A stretch of 24,840 bases of DNA from Saprospiraceae bacterium UBA7687 (GTDB lineage: Bacteria; Bacteroidota; Bacteroidia; Chitinophagales; Saprospiraceae). Below, in pieces: positions 14,278 through 22,516 of the stretch. Position numbers and translations under genes: made by a program. Under the pieces are notes generated by a model, which was given only the letters and a program-made list of their open reading frames with translations, had not been told where the DNA came from and ran no database searches. Location: the NCBI GenBank assembly GCA_002482845.1, contig DLGT01000036.1, positions 44,735 to 69,574 on the forward strand. Direction: 5' to 3'. The stretch's first letter is position 1. Each line of letters begins with the position of its first letter.

Positions 14278-16711
14278 GCTTTTCTACTATTCCTGTTTTT
14301 CCATTCATTTTGATGATATCGCCATTCTTGAGCATTTGAGTCAAACCTTTGATCCCTACGATGCATGGAATGCCCATTTCCCTAGATACAATTGCAGCAT
14401 GACTAAGTGTACTTCCCCTTTCTACTAAGATGGCAGAAGCGGATTGGAATATTGAAATCCATCCAGGATCTGTTGATGTAGTCACTAGAATATCACCATT
14501 TAGACTTTTTACATCCTTAGGGTGGGTTAGAATTCTGACCTTACCAGTAACTTCGCCTGCACAACATGGGATGCCCTTGAGTTGTCCTTCATGGATTACA
14601 ATGTTTTGGTTGATAACTAATTCATCATCATATTGATGTAATCTTTCCGGCATTATGGGTAAGGTATGATAATGATCAAATTCTACCTTTCTGTTACCGA
14701 CGATTTTTTGAATTTCTTTGTCACTAATTTTTACATTGAAAAAGTCATCGACTTCCCCTTCTTTTAAATAAAATATATCCTTAAAATGACCTATTGTACC
14801 TTGTGATTCAAGTTTTTTTCCTATTTCCCATAGAAACATTCTCACAGTACCAAAACCGAAGGTTCTGTCAAAACGCAAATTCTCTCTATCAGCAACCATT
14901 TCTGCTGCTTTATTCATTACATACTTAAAGATGGCTCTATTTAAGAAAGGAAGCTTATTTAATATTTCAGTTGTTTCAATAGGCTCTGACATGCCTCTTT
15001 CACCAAAGGGTGAATCATATGATTTTAATACGGTAATATAAGACTCAGGATTTTGTGTAAATGTCTCATTTTCTAATTTGAGCTCTCCTACACTTCTATC
15101 GCCATAGAGATTAATATACTGCTTAATCAACACACCCGTCTTCCCAAATTTACCATTCTTACACAAATCCCATATCTCAGATTCCGGTGTATTTTGAATG
15201 GAGTGAAGCCTATTTTCCTGATCTGCTTGCCGAATAATCTCTTGGGTCAACTTCGCAGGTAATACAGATTTTACGGAATATCGACCCACAACCAATTCGG
15301 TATGAAGTTGGTCATTTCCTAACCACTTTACACACAGCTTTTGCAGGGTGCCAAAGTAAAACATCGCCAATAGATCATTAGCCAATGGTGGGAACCATTC
15401 ATTGACCAAAATGGATTTGAATTTTTTATAATCAGACCATATCTCTGATGCTTGTTTTTTACTATAATCTTCAGACTTATATTCTGCTATGACCGCTGTT
15501 ACTTTTTCAGTAAATGATTTTTTAATCTTGGGTAGCCTTCCATTAAGCCCAATAATCTTGATCATTGTTTTTGTCAGATTCCAATAATCTCCAATTATGC
15601 CAGACTTACCCTTCAATTCAAATGCTACACCAAGAGGCTCGCTTACACCCATCATTTTTTCCATATAAGCTGCATTGATGTTATATGCAGGCAGCATCGC
15701 AAGTGCCTTGTACCAATGGATGAGATGATAATAAACTCGCCCATTAATATGGCCCAACATTTCTGCAAACACTTCACTATTTAACGCTATTTGCCGACTA
15801 GGTACACCCAATAGTTTTGCAAAGTTCTTGTAAACAGATTCGTAGATTTCGAGTATAAAAGAAAAAGTAAATGGAAGCGTTATTCCTGGGTAAGATTCTA
15901 TAATATTGGAGTTGTCCCAAATGATCTGTTTATTGTATTTTTTCAAAGTGGTGATAGGTCTACTTTGCAACATATACAATATACTATTTTTATAACAAAA
16001 CTCTACATCTTGCGGACATTCGTATAGTATTTCCAGCTGATCTAATATCCTTCTTAATTCATCAAGTTGAGAATGATTTAAGGTACTTTTTTTACATAAA
16101 TCTGAATCTAAATGTACATATTCCAAATCACCACCATTGAATACTAATTTTTGCTCTTTTTCAGAGATCTCTTCTGTCCATTTATTGTTTGAAAAGATGT
16201 AAGTATCGGCATTCAGTTTTCCACTGACTAAGCCTTCACCCAGTCCAAATACAGTGGATATCACCTTGGCTCTACTATATGGCTGTGTAGGATCAATGCC
16301 AAATGCCACTCCGCTCACATCAGCAGCAATCATCTCTTGTACTACTAATGCTAGAGATAACGAAGACGCCGAGATGCTATTGATATCAAGGTAGGTGGTT
16401 ACGGTTTCGCTATGCTTTTGATTAAAAACCGTCTGAATTGTTTTGTGAACATCAGATTTTTTAACAAATAATGCTGTATTAAAAATTCCTGCAAAACTAT
16501 GATGAATGCCATCTTCAAGATTAGCAGAAGAACGCACTGCAAAAAAGGTATTGTCATTAAATTGGCTTAACTTTTCAGAAACTTCTTCCTCTGATAAGTG
16601 CTCGATTTCATGTTCTGTAAAAACGACAAAATCAGGGACATTAAAACCTTTCTCTTTTAAGAAAACTAAAGACTTAGCCTTACCACCAATAAGATGTGAA
16701 CTTGCATTCAT
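14264..16711 (-). CDS. PEP-synthase/rifampicin-phosphotransferase-like dikinase
   Basis: The 815-residue protein has the three-part layout of rifampicin phosphotransferase. First is an ATP-grasp domain (about 1-290; GGKAKSL, FAVRSSANLEDG, SFAG, VFGLGEGLVSG, then the metal-binding DVEF and LQSRPIT). Next is a long central helical domain, and last a C-terminal swivelling phosphohistidine domain with GSTLSHAAIVSREMGIPCIVG, the acceptor histidine being at about 771. It lacks the PEP/pyruvate TIM-barrel of true PEP synthase. Enzymes of this layout cleave ATP to AMP and Pi and pass the beta-phosphate, via histidine, to a bound small molecule. The central domain defines the substrate, here unknown. 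Position in an isoprenoid/lipid operon suggests it phosphorylates a pathway intermediate rather than an antibiotic. The gene starts 3 bp after the UbiA stop. Confidence 0.85.
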   Translation of the reverse strand: MNASSHLIGGKAKSLVFLKEKGFNVPDFVVFTEHEIEHLSEEEVSEKLSQFNDNTFFAVRSSANLEDGIHHSFAGIFNTALFVKKSDVHKTIQTVFNQKHSETVTTYLDINSISASSLSLALVVQEMIAADVSGVAFGIDPTQPYSRAKVISTVFGLGEGLVSGKLNADTYIFSNNKWTEEISEKEQKLVFNGGDLEYVHLDSDLCKKSTLNHSQLDELRRILDQLEILYECPQDVEFCYKNSILYMLQSRPITTLKKYNKQIIWDNSNIIESYPGITLPFTFSFILEIYESVYKNFAKLLGVPSRQIALNSEVFAEMLGHINGRVYYHLIHWYKALAMLPAYNINAAYMEKMMGVSEPLGVAFELKGKSGIIGDYWNLTKTMIKIIGLNGRLPKIKKSFTEKVTAVIAEYKSEDYSKKQASEIWSDYKKFKSILVNEWFPPLANDLLAMFYFGTLQKLCVKWLGNDQLHTELVVGRYSVKSVLPAKLTQEIIRQADQENRLHSIQNTPESEIWDLCKNGKFGKTGVLIKQYINLYGDRSVGELKLENETFTQNPESYITVLKSYDSPFGERGMSEPIETTEILNKLPFLNRAIFKYVMNKAAEMVADRENLRFDRTFGFGTVRMFLWEIGKKLESQGTIGHFKDIFYLKEGEVDDFFNVKISDKEIQKIVGNRKVEFDHYHTLPIMPERLHQYDDELVINQNIVIHEGQLKGIPCCAGEVTGKVRILTHPKDVKSLNGDILVTTSTDPGWISIFQSASAILVERGSTLSHAAIVSREMGIPCIVGIKGLTQMLKNGDIIKMNGKTGIVEKHGEQ

Positions 16712-16714
16712 GTG

Positions 16715-17620
16715 CTAGAGTAGGTTTTTGATAATGAAAGGTAGCGCACCTAGATTGAGGTACATACCCATAGTCCACAAACCTGCTGCATTTTCTATCA
16801 TTTTTGCTTTTTTTTGAGTAGGATTTATTATAAAATTAAAGGCAACATAAAAACCAAACGTTGCAAAAACGCCCAACAAAACATATACATAAAAAGGGCT
16901 AGAGATAGCATAACTAGCAACAAAAGCTAATATAAGTGTGATCAGTAAAATAAATATCCAAATATAAACAGCCTTATGCATTCCCCATAGCTTAGAATAA
17001 GAAACCACGCCTTCTTCTTCATGCTCAGGAAGCTTTATTTTTCGACCTATCTCTAATACGATGCCATTAAAAAAGGAGACAGCAAAAAACCATGCTAATG
17101 CCATCGGAGGATTAATACCCACAAACGACCAATGCGCAGCACTTGCTACTAAATCCACCAATGGAATGATCATCATATGAGAGACCACGTAAGCCATCTG
17201 ATGACTTTTTAACCAATCTTCAATAAAAAATTCTTTAAACATAAATCCTAAATACACCATGCTAACCAAATAAATGCCCAAAAAACTTTGGTTAAATACA
17301 ATCAAAATGATCTGCATAATGATGAGCAATATCCCTACCCATTTTAACTCTTGCAATGTAATGAGTCCACGTGGCACTGGCAGATATTTCCTATACTTCA
17401 TGTCATCTTCATGATCTTTAAATTCATCAGAAATTCTTAACAAAAGAAATATAGTAAATGTCAAGAAAAATGCTTTTAAATAGTCTAGCCAGGAAATAAA
17501 TTTTGTTTCACCAACTGCTGATAAAGAATAGCATATAGCAGAAAACGAAAAAATCGCTATAATTGGAACGTGTGATTTCAAAGGAAATCTTTCTGAAAGG
17601 TAAACCAAGTATTTATTCAT
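16715..17620 (-). CDS. UbiA-superfamily prenyltransferase
   Basis: The 301-residue integral membrane protein has about eight to nine helices. The first aspartate-rich motif is RISDEFKDHEDD (about 62-73), followed by the conserved PVPRGLI; this is the Mg-diphosphate site that binds the prenyl diphosphate. The second motif region is EIGRKIKLPEHEEEGVVSYS, where the usual aspartates are replaced by glutamates. That spelling recurs in a Bacteroidota/Proteobacteria branch of UbiA proteins with no established product. The reaction would be transfer of a polyprenyl group onto an acceptor in the membrane. Lying 2 bp after the HMG-CoA reductase gene, it links isoprenoid supply to a prenylated lipid or cofactor. 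Confidence 0.85.
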   Translation of the reverse strand: MNKYLVYLSERFPLKSHVPIIAIFSFSAICYSLSAVGETKFISWLDYLKAFFLTFTIFLLLRISDEFKDHEDDMKYRKYLPVPRGLITLQELKWVGILLIIMQIILIVFNQSFLGIYLVSMVYLGFMFKEFFIEDWLKSHQMAYVVSHMMIIPLVDLVASAAHWSFVGINPPMALAWFFAVSFFNGIVLEIGRKIKLPEHEEEGVVSYSKLWGMHKAVYIWIFILLITLILAFVASYAISSPFYVYVLLGVFATFGFYVAFNFIINPTQKKAKMIENAAGLWTMGMYLNLGALPFIIKNLL

Positions 17621-17622
17621 AG

Positions 17623-18885
17623 CTATCTTCCTAATCTTTGGTGAGCACTAGTAAAATGTCCCTCTGCCAGTGCAGCAGCAATAGACAATTCGCCACAGAG
17701 CAATAAAGCCGCACATACTTCAGCAAACTTTCTAGCTTTCCCATTTCCTTCACAGTCCAATATTTTCAAACATTCTTGTTGTGTGGGAAACTTAGTTCCA
17801 CCTCCCACAGTGCCTACTATCAGATTTGGTAAAGTCACAGATACATATAAGTCATGGTCATTAACGACCTCCATTCTTGTCACACCTACTGCTGCTTCTG
17901 ATACACATGCTACATCTTGTCCGGTAGCCATAAATAAGGCCGCAAGCCCATTGGCAAAATGTCCCTGAGCACCAATACTACCTGTTTGAATCACGGAGAC
18001 TGTGCTCGCCAGCCAATATTTAGCGACAGATTGAGCAGTAGTCTTGAGCACATCTTCTAATACTTTATGGGTGATAATGCACTCTGCCGTCACCTTTTTG
18101 CCTCTTACCGTTGTAAAAGACAAAGCGCTTGCCTTCTTATCACCACTATAGTTGCCTTCAATATACCAATATTCTGGTTGTATAGGTGTATGACTGATCA
18201 AGTATTGACAAATCGCATCAGTGCAAATGGTGACCATGTTTTGACCTGAGGCATCTCCTGACAAGTATTCAAATGTGAGAATAACGTGATTACCTTCTAA
18301 ATTAAGCTGTACATCATTCAATTTGCCATGCTGTGTATGCTGACCAACAATTTTGTTAAACTCATCTTTAACTTGCGTCACCCACATTAAAAATCTCAAT
18401 CCCGATTCTATATTTTTAAATCCAAACAGTGGACTCCTCTTTACCCCTTCAGTTAGGCATACTGCTGATATTCCACCCGAGTTCAACGTAGCTTTGGCAC
18501 CTCTATGGTAAGATGCTACTAATCCACCTTCTGTGGTAGCTAGCGGTATCAGGAAATCACCTTTTGCTTCAGAGCCGTTTACCCTCACAGGGCCAACTAA
18601 GCCCGTGGGCACTTGAGTCATCCCAATAAAATTTTCTATGCTTCCTTTTAAAATTTGAGTATCTGTATGCTCGTTGTTTGCGTTTATCTCATTCAATTTG
18701 ATTTTACTAAAGTCTTCGATATACTCAATCCGGGATTTGAAATTTTCAATGCTATATTCATTGGTAGGCTGCTTACTGGGAATAGGATCATCTTCAGACC
18801 TCAGTCTAAGCAACATATCCTCCAAATTTGATTTTTCTTGAAGTTTTTCAAACACTCTAGCAGCTTTATTAAGTGAAATCGACAT
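17623..18885 (-). CDS. Class I-type hydroxymethylglutaryl-CoA reductase
   Basis: The 420-residue product reduces HMG-CoA to mevalonate with NAD(P)H. Core motifs are all present: ENFIGMTQVPTGLVGP (84-99), the catalytic glutamate in ATTEGGLVAS (E119), SGDASGQNMVT (209-219) in place of the common DAMGMN nucleotide-binding loop, the catalytic lysine in SGDKKAS (about 250), GQD (D324), VGTVGGGT (357-364), and the C-terminal catalytic histidine in AAALAEGH (H410). There is no membrane domain, so it is soluble. It is the first gene of the eight-gene operon and would raise mevalonate supply for the prenyl steps. It could also be the cell's general HMG-CoA reductase, because many Bacteroidota use the mevalonate pathway. 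Confidence 0.95.
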   Translation of the reverse strand: MSISLNKAARVFEKLQEKSNLEDMLLRLRSEDDPIPSKQPTNEYSIENFKSRIEYIEDFSKIKLNEINANNEHTDTQILKGSIENFIGMTQVPTGLVGPVRVNGSEAKGDFLIPLATTEGGLVASYHRGAKATLNSGGISAVCLTEGVKRSPLFGFKNIESGLRFLMWVTQVKDEFNKIVGQHTQHGKLNDVQLNLEGNHVILTFEYLSGDASGQNMVTICTDAICQYLISHTPIQPEYWYIEGNYSGDKKASALSFTTVRGKKVTAECIITHKVLEDVLKTTAQSVAKYWLASTVSVIQTGSIGAQGHFANGLAALFMATGQDVACVSEAAVGVTRMEVVNDHDLYVSVTLPNLIVGTVGGGTKFPTQQECLKILDCEGNGKARKFAEVCAALLLCGELSIAAALAEGHFTSAHQRLGR

Positions 18886-18919
18886 AGGTAATATTAGATT
18901 TTGTTAGGTAAAATAACAA

Positions 18920-18927
18920 CAAATTTA
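18920..18927 (-). promoter_or_regulatory. Candidate -7 box of the HMG-CoA reductase operon
   Basis: The minus strand reads TAAATTTG, matching TAnnTTTG, ending 34 bp before the operon's first ATG. No TTTG lies at the proper -33 distance, so the promoter is either weak or activator-dependent, or this is a chance match. Confidence 0.35.
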
Positions 18928-19039
18928 GGAGATTTTACTAAATGGAAATTCGTAAGTAAACTTCTTATAAAAGAGAACCAAAAGTAATGGTAAAAGATTG
19001 AATCCACTCTGAAAAGTATTGAAAAAATAAAAAACAAAC

Positions 19040-19093
19040 GCTTAACACTGTCGACGGACGACCGATAGGGAGTCTTAACGTCCGGTGTATTGT
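19040..19093. repeat. attC-like palindromic site, interrupted by a group II intron
   Basis: The left core GCTTAAC (19040-19046) fits the integron R'' consensus RYYYAAC exactly. Pairing arms are ACAC/GTGT and CGGACG (19055-19060) with CGTCCG (19079-19084). The site then ends in TTGT (19090-19093), where the intron begins. The bases after the intron are TATGC, so the unsplit right core would be GTTATGC, the exact reverse complement of the GCATAAC left core at 20507-20513. The site lies downstream of the SnoaL-like lipoprotein gene once the intron is removed. Confidence 0.5.
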
Positions 19094-19862
19094 GTGTGCC
19101 TTGAATGGCAAATGTACGGCTAAAATGTTAGTTGTACAACTTGTTGCAAAACAAGTTATCTAGAGAGTGAAAGCCCGTAGGATATTTATCCAACGGGTTA
19201 AAAGTCTCTCATACGCTGGTGTAACGCCCAGAAGTATTAGCAAGCTGCAAGATGGTTTAGAGTGATCTATGCATTGAAGTAAGCAGGACTGCAAAAGTCG
19301 GTACTCTGGGTGGCTTGCGAGAGCAAAGAGCAGGGGATTTAGGAACTGGATAGGAGGCTGGTCAGGTTGGGTAAGGTAGCACAACTTGTCCCGTCTTCAG
19401 CGGGATCATACTAACGCCCGAAGTTTTGATACCTGATGAGTAGATCCGGCAGCGATTGACTGAAAGATATTTGTCTTACCGAGATGATTGACCGATCCTG
19501 CAAGGTCGATGCCCATAGGTGGCATCGAAGGGAAGGAACCGGAACGGGTGGGCTGGCAGGAAAGGCGTCACGCTAAAGACGTGATAAAGTATGGGCAGTA
19601 GCCCAAAGTCCAATTCTGATAACAACTATTACACTGCAACGACTCAAGAAACGTGGGTATCAATCACTTTTGGACATGTACTTTAAACTGAACCCATCAG
19701 TTTGCGAACTGTGACTGAATGGTAGCGAAGCTAATCAAGTGAACGATTTCACTTGATAATGAAGAAACCACAAACTATGGCTTGTGGCTGGTAGTATCCA
19801 TATTTATTTCTAATTGAGAGGTGCTCCCCATCAGTCTCGGTTGGTGGGGCCGTCTACTCGAT
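19094..19862 (+). mobile_element. Group II intron lacking its protein gene (ORF-less)
   Basis: The 769-nt element starts GTGTGCC, matching the GUGYG 5' end of group II introns, and ends CTCGAT. Early hairpins include arms GTACGGCT/AGTTGTAC and ACTTGTT-GCAA-AACAAGT with a GNRA loop. A long GC-richer domain I to III region follows (to about 19615), including GAAGGAACCGGAAC-type joining sequence. The 3' hairpin 19813-19862 looks like domain VI: ATTGAG pairs with CTCGAT and leaves an unpaired A seven bases from the 3' end as candidate branch point. Domain V is not placed with confidence. The usual reverse transcriptase gene is gone apart from a possible C-terminal stub at 19640-19714. It would need a maturase from another copy. 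Its orientation is opposite to all genes. Confidence 0.7.
19640..19714 (+). pseudogene. Possible C-terminal stub of the intron-encoded protein
   Basis: A short plus-strand frame reads RLKKRGYQSLLDMYFKLN and stops with TGA at 19712-19714. Nearly the same residues (RLKKPGYQSLLDMYFKL) are kept in the relic copy at 7517-7570. Conservation at the protein level between two decayed copies, roughly 100 nt before the terminal hairpin, fits the end of a former reverse transcriptase/maturase gene in domain IV. I cannot confirm the family from so few residues. Confidence 0.4.
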
Positions 19863-19884
19863 TATGCATAGTGTTTTCCTTTTC

Positions 19885-20391
19885 TTATTCGGTCGTAGCT
19901 AGAGGCAAACTGGTATTCCAAATACTACTGCACATCATCCATTCGTCATTTTCCTTTTTCCAAATATTAATGTATTTCCCTTTGTCGATTATATTATCTT
20001 CTCCATAACGTAAGTAGAAGGTTCCTTCATCAATTAGGTAATCTTCGTTCCCATAAAAAGAGGTTGTTTCTTCAGTAAATTCTTTAATTCCGTAATTGAC
20101 CCATTCGTTATTCACAGCAGCAATAGCATCACGTCCTGTTATAATATCAGAATTAGGTGAATACACATTTGCATCCTTTGCAAAAATGTTATTCAAATAT
20201 GCTGTGTCACGAGTGATATGTGCTTGCGTAAATTTATCGCTCCTTTCTTTTATGAGTTTTTTCATTGCAGTTAAGTCAAAAGTAGTAACAGTGATGTTAT
20301 TGGTTTCTTTTGAAGCAGCGTTATTGTTCCCGCAACTAATGATTAATGCAGTAAATACAATTGCTGTAATTAAAATAGAAACATGTTTCAT
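19885..20391 (-). CDS. SnoaL/DUF4440-like (NTF2-fold) lipoprotein
   Basis: The 168-residue product begins with a lipoprotein signal ending in IISCGN, with the lipidated cysteine at 20. The mature part has the NTF2/SnoaL pattern: an N-terminal helix IKERSDKFTQAHITRDTAYLNNIF, then ANVYSPNSDIITGRDAI, and beta strands including EGTFYLRYGE and GKYINIWKKENDEWMMCSSIWN. Such ketosteroid-isomerase-like domains bind small hydrophobic ligands or form dimers; no activity is implied. It should be membrane-attached on the periplasmic side. The stop codon lies about 22 bp from the 3' end of the antisense group II intron. Confidence 0.8.
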   Translation of the reverse strand: MKHVSILITAIVFTALIISCGNNNAASKETNNITVTTFDLTAMKKLIKERSDKFTQAHITRDTAYLNNIFAKDANVYSPNSDIITGRDAIAAVNNEWVNYGIKEFTEETTSFYGNEDYLIDEGTFYLRYGEDNIIDKGKYINIWKKENDEWMMCSSIWNTSLPLATTE

Positions 20392-20506
20392 ATTATTTTG
20401 TTTAATTGGTTTTACTTAAAATACTTTAATTCTGCACTTTATTTTATAAAATTACGTTTTTATTATCACAGATTTTTTGTCGATTTCACGTTGTTTTTTG
20501 CATTAT

Positions 20507-20564
20507 GCATAACGGTTAGGCTATGAGCAGTATCCCGAAGGGTATTGCGTTGGTTTTGTTAGCA
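20507..20564. repeat. attC-like palindromic site downstream of the beta-helix gene
   Basis: The left core is GCATAAC (20507-20513) followed by GG. The right core is GTTAGCA (20558-20564), preceded by TT to give TTGTT. Between them a hairpin of nine pairs with a CGAA loop occupies 20527-20548. The natural stop of the beta-helix gene (20569-20571) abuts the right core, as in integron cassettes. Confidence 0.55.
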
Positions 20565-20568
20565 AACG

Positions 20569-22410
20569 TTAATTTCTTATCAAACTAACTATATATTCTC
20601 GATTATTTTTCGTAATTATTCTGAGAAAATAGATCCCATTTCGAAATTCAGTTGTAGATATATCAACATTTTAGCTTAAAACCTTTTTGGTCAATACTGT
20701 TTGCCCTAGAATGTTATCAATGGAAATTTGAGTAACAATATTTTTACCGAAATCAATATGTAAGTTATTCCTAAATGGATTGGGATAATAAGTAACATCA
20801 CTTATTTCATTTATATCAGATATCCCTGTTGCTGTTTGAAATTCATAAGCTCCTATGTCTGGATTGTACCTCTTTATATTGTTAAAATCTATTGAAGAAC
20901 TTAGAGTTGGGTGTCCATTTTCAATTAGAAATGATGCGGATTGTGGGCTCAAATCATAGGGTGGAACGATGGAGGTAAACATTGGATTTCCTACTTGAGA
21001 ATTAACATCAAATCCTCTAGAATATGACCAAGCAGAAAGGGACATGTTATTTCCCCAATTTGCACTACCTGCAAGTTCCATGAAATTATAGTTGACTGAA
21101 AAATAGTTGATATCCAGAAGGTTCATATCAAAACCATTCCCATTATCCAAAGAAATAACATTACTAACAACTATATGATTTGAGCCTTCAGTACCTAATT
21201 CAATACCAATTGTACTTGAAGATGCATTTCTTAAAAAGATAGAATTATTGCGAATCGTTAAGCTATCCATAGGTATGTCTTCCGCACTAGTAATTCTGTC
21301 AGGCGCTGCAATTGCCCTAAATCCAGCGGCATTTTCATTAATAATAACATTGTTTTCAATTATAGCGCCTTGACAAGAGGCAACACCAATACCAACGTTA
21401 TACATGTTTTCAATAATATTTCCTCTGATAATTAGATTCGTAAAACTTTCGGTCGATGAGTAGCCTGGATCTACACCAATTCCCCATGCATTAACATTTG
21501 TAGATCCTAAGTCTTCATGTATATAATTTCCTTCTATTAGCAAACTGTCATGTGCACCGTGAACAACCAATGAAACACCATCAGCCAATCCGTTGACTAC
21601 TGCTGTTTTGTATAATTCGTTTCCTCTTATTATTACATTATCACCATTACTTAAATAGATGTTATGATTAAATATTGATAAGGCGAAGCCGTTATTTTTG
21701 AAATAACAATTCTCAATGATTAAATAGCTTCCTCCACCTAAGAATCCTTGCTGGGAACAATTGGTGATTTTTGAATTAGAGATTACCATATGTTGATTTT
21801 CGTAATCTGCCCCATTATTTGCTTGATTAGCTCCTCCTGAGTGAACTCCGATGCCAAACCCATCAATATCTACATTGTCTATCGTGACATAGTCGGCATC
21901 ATTATAAGCGAAAAATGCCCATTGACTTGTTCCTAACCCTCTTAAATCTAAATTTTTAAAAACATATCCTTCATCATGATCAGCATTTCCACCATCAGCT
22001 AAATTGAATAAATTATACCCCGAACGGCTTTCAGTTAGAATTGGTTTATCAGTTCCACCCCACGAAGGAGAGTAGCTATTAAAAACTATAGGGGCTGAAG
22101 CTGTGGAGTTAAAGTTGTAAATATTGAAAGAACTATTAACCCAGGCACCTCCTTTAGCAAATAGTATTTGATCGTTGGGTCCTAAATTATTTACAATGGA
22201 TTGTACTTTAGCTATACTTTGCCAAGGTGTTGATGGGTGTGTTCCATTATTGGCATCATTCCCAGGAACGCAATTAGGATCAGAATCTGGCGCACAATCG
22301 CAAACATAATAAATTGCATTTTGAGCTCTTAGATTAAAGCAAAGAGATGTAACAAGAATAAAAAGTATTCCTGTCAATATTCTTGAGTATTCTTTAGATT
22401 TTGTTTTCAA
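20569..22410 (-). pseudogene. Secreted parallel beta-helix protein with T9SS sorting domain, interrupted by TAA
   Basis: The product has a signal peptide (to about residue 30, LRAQ) and a right-handed parallel beta-helix with many repeated N-rich rungs such as VTIDNVDIDGFGIGV, LIIENCYFKNN, VIIRGNELYKT and LIIRGNIIENM (about 100-430). A Por-type sorting domain follows, starting YPNPFRNNLHIDF. Such proteins are typically surface or secreted polysaccharide-active enzymes or adhesins exported by the type IX system. The frame is stopped by TAA at 20671-20673, after 579 residues. Beyond it the same frame continues for 33 residues, NVDISTTEFRNGIYFLRI then TKNNREYIVSLIRN, which is the missing half of the sorting domain. 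The shortened protein probably cannot be sorted. No catalytic residues are assigned. Confidence 0.8.
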
Positions 22411-22429
22411 TGTATTATTTATTTATTGT

Positions 22430-22497
22430 GTATAACGGCTGCCGTAGTCGTCGTGCCATCCCGAAGGGTGGCATGATTGTGCTACGGCTTGTTGTGC
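22430..22497. repeat. attC-like palindromic site downstream of the DUF3667 gene
   Basis: The best example in the window. Left core GTATAAC (22430-22436), spacer GGCT, arm GCCGTAG (22441-22447), an inner stem with TGCCA and TGGCA around a CCC-gaa-GGG tip, arm CTACGGC (22482-22488), spacer TT, right core GTTGTGC (22491-22497). Unpaired bases sit on one arm between outer and inner stems, as the extrahelical bases of attC sites do. The order R'', L'', variable tip, L', R' is exactly that of attC, although the core spelling is RYRYAAC rather than RYYYAAC. Confidence 0.6.
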
Positions 22498-22516
22498 TTA
22501 GTATTTTATTCTTCAA

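Noticed and set aside
17623..18885. HMG-CoA reductase as a class II (degradative, Pseudomonas-type) enzyme
   Set aside because: The ENFIG start, SGDKK, GTVGGGT and C-terminal histidine arrangement and length fit the class I-like bacterial enzymes better, and the operon is biosynthetic.
19160..19384. Minus-strand 74-codon frame inside the intron
   Set aside because: It is antisense to the structured domain I of the group II intron, and the composition follows from that RNA.
20096..20419. Plus-strand 107-codon frame opposite the SnoaL-like lipoprotein gene
   Set aside because: The minus strand has a complete lipoprotein signal and domain pattern; the plus frame is its shadow.
4235..20673. Idea that TAA is recoded as an amino acid, explaining the internal stops in hicA and the beta-helix gene
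   Set aside because: TAA serves as a normal terminator for other intact genes in the window, for example the dikinase gene at 14264. Two isolated stops, both in accessory genes, are better explained by mutation.
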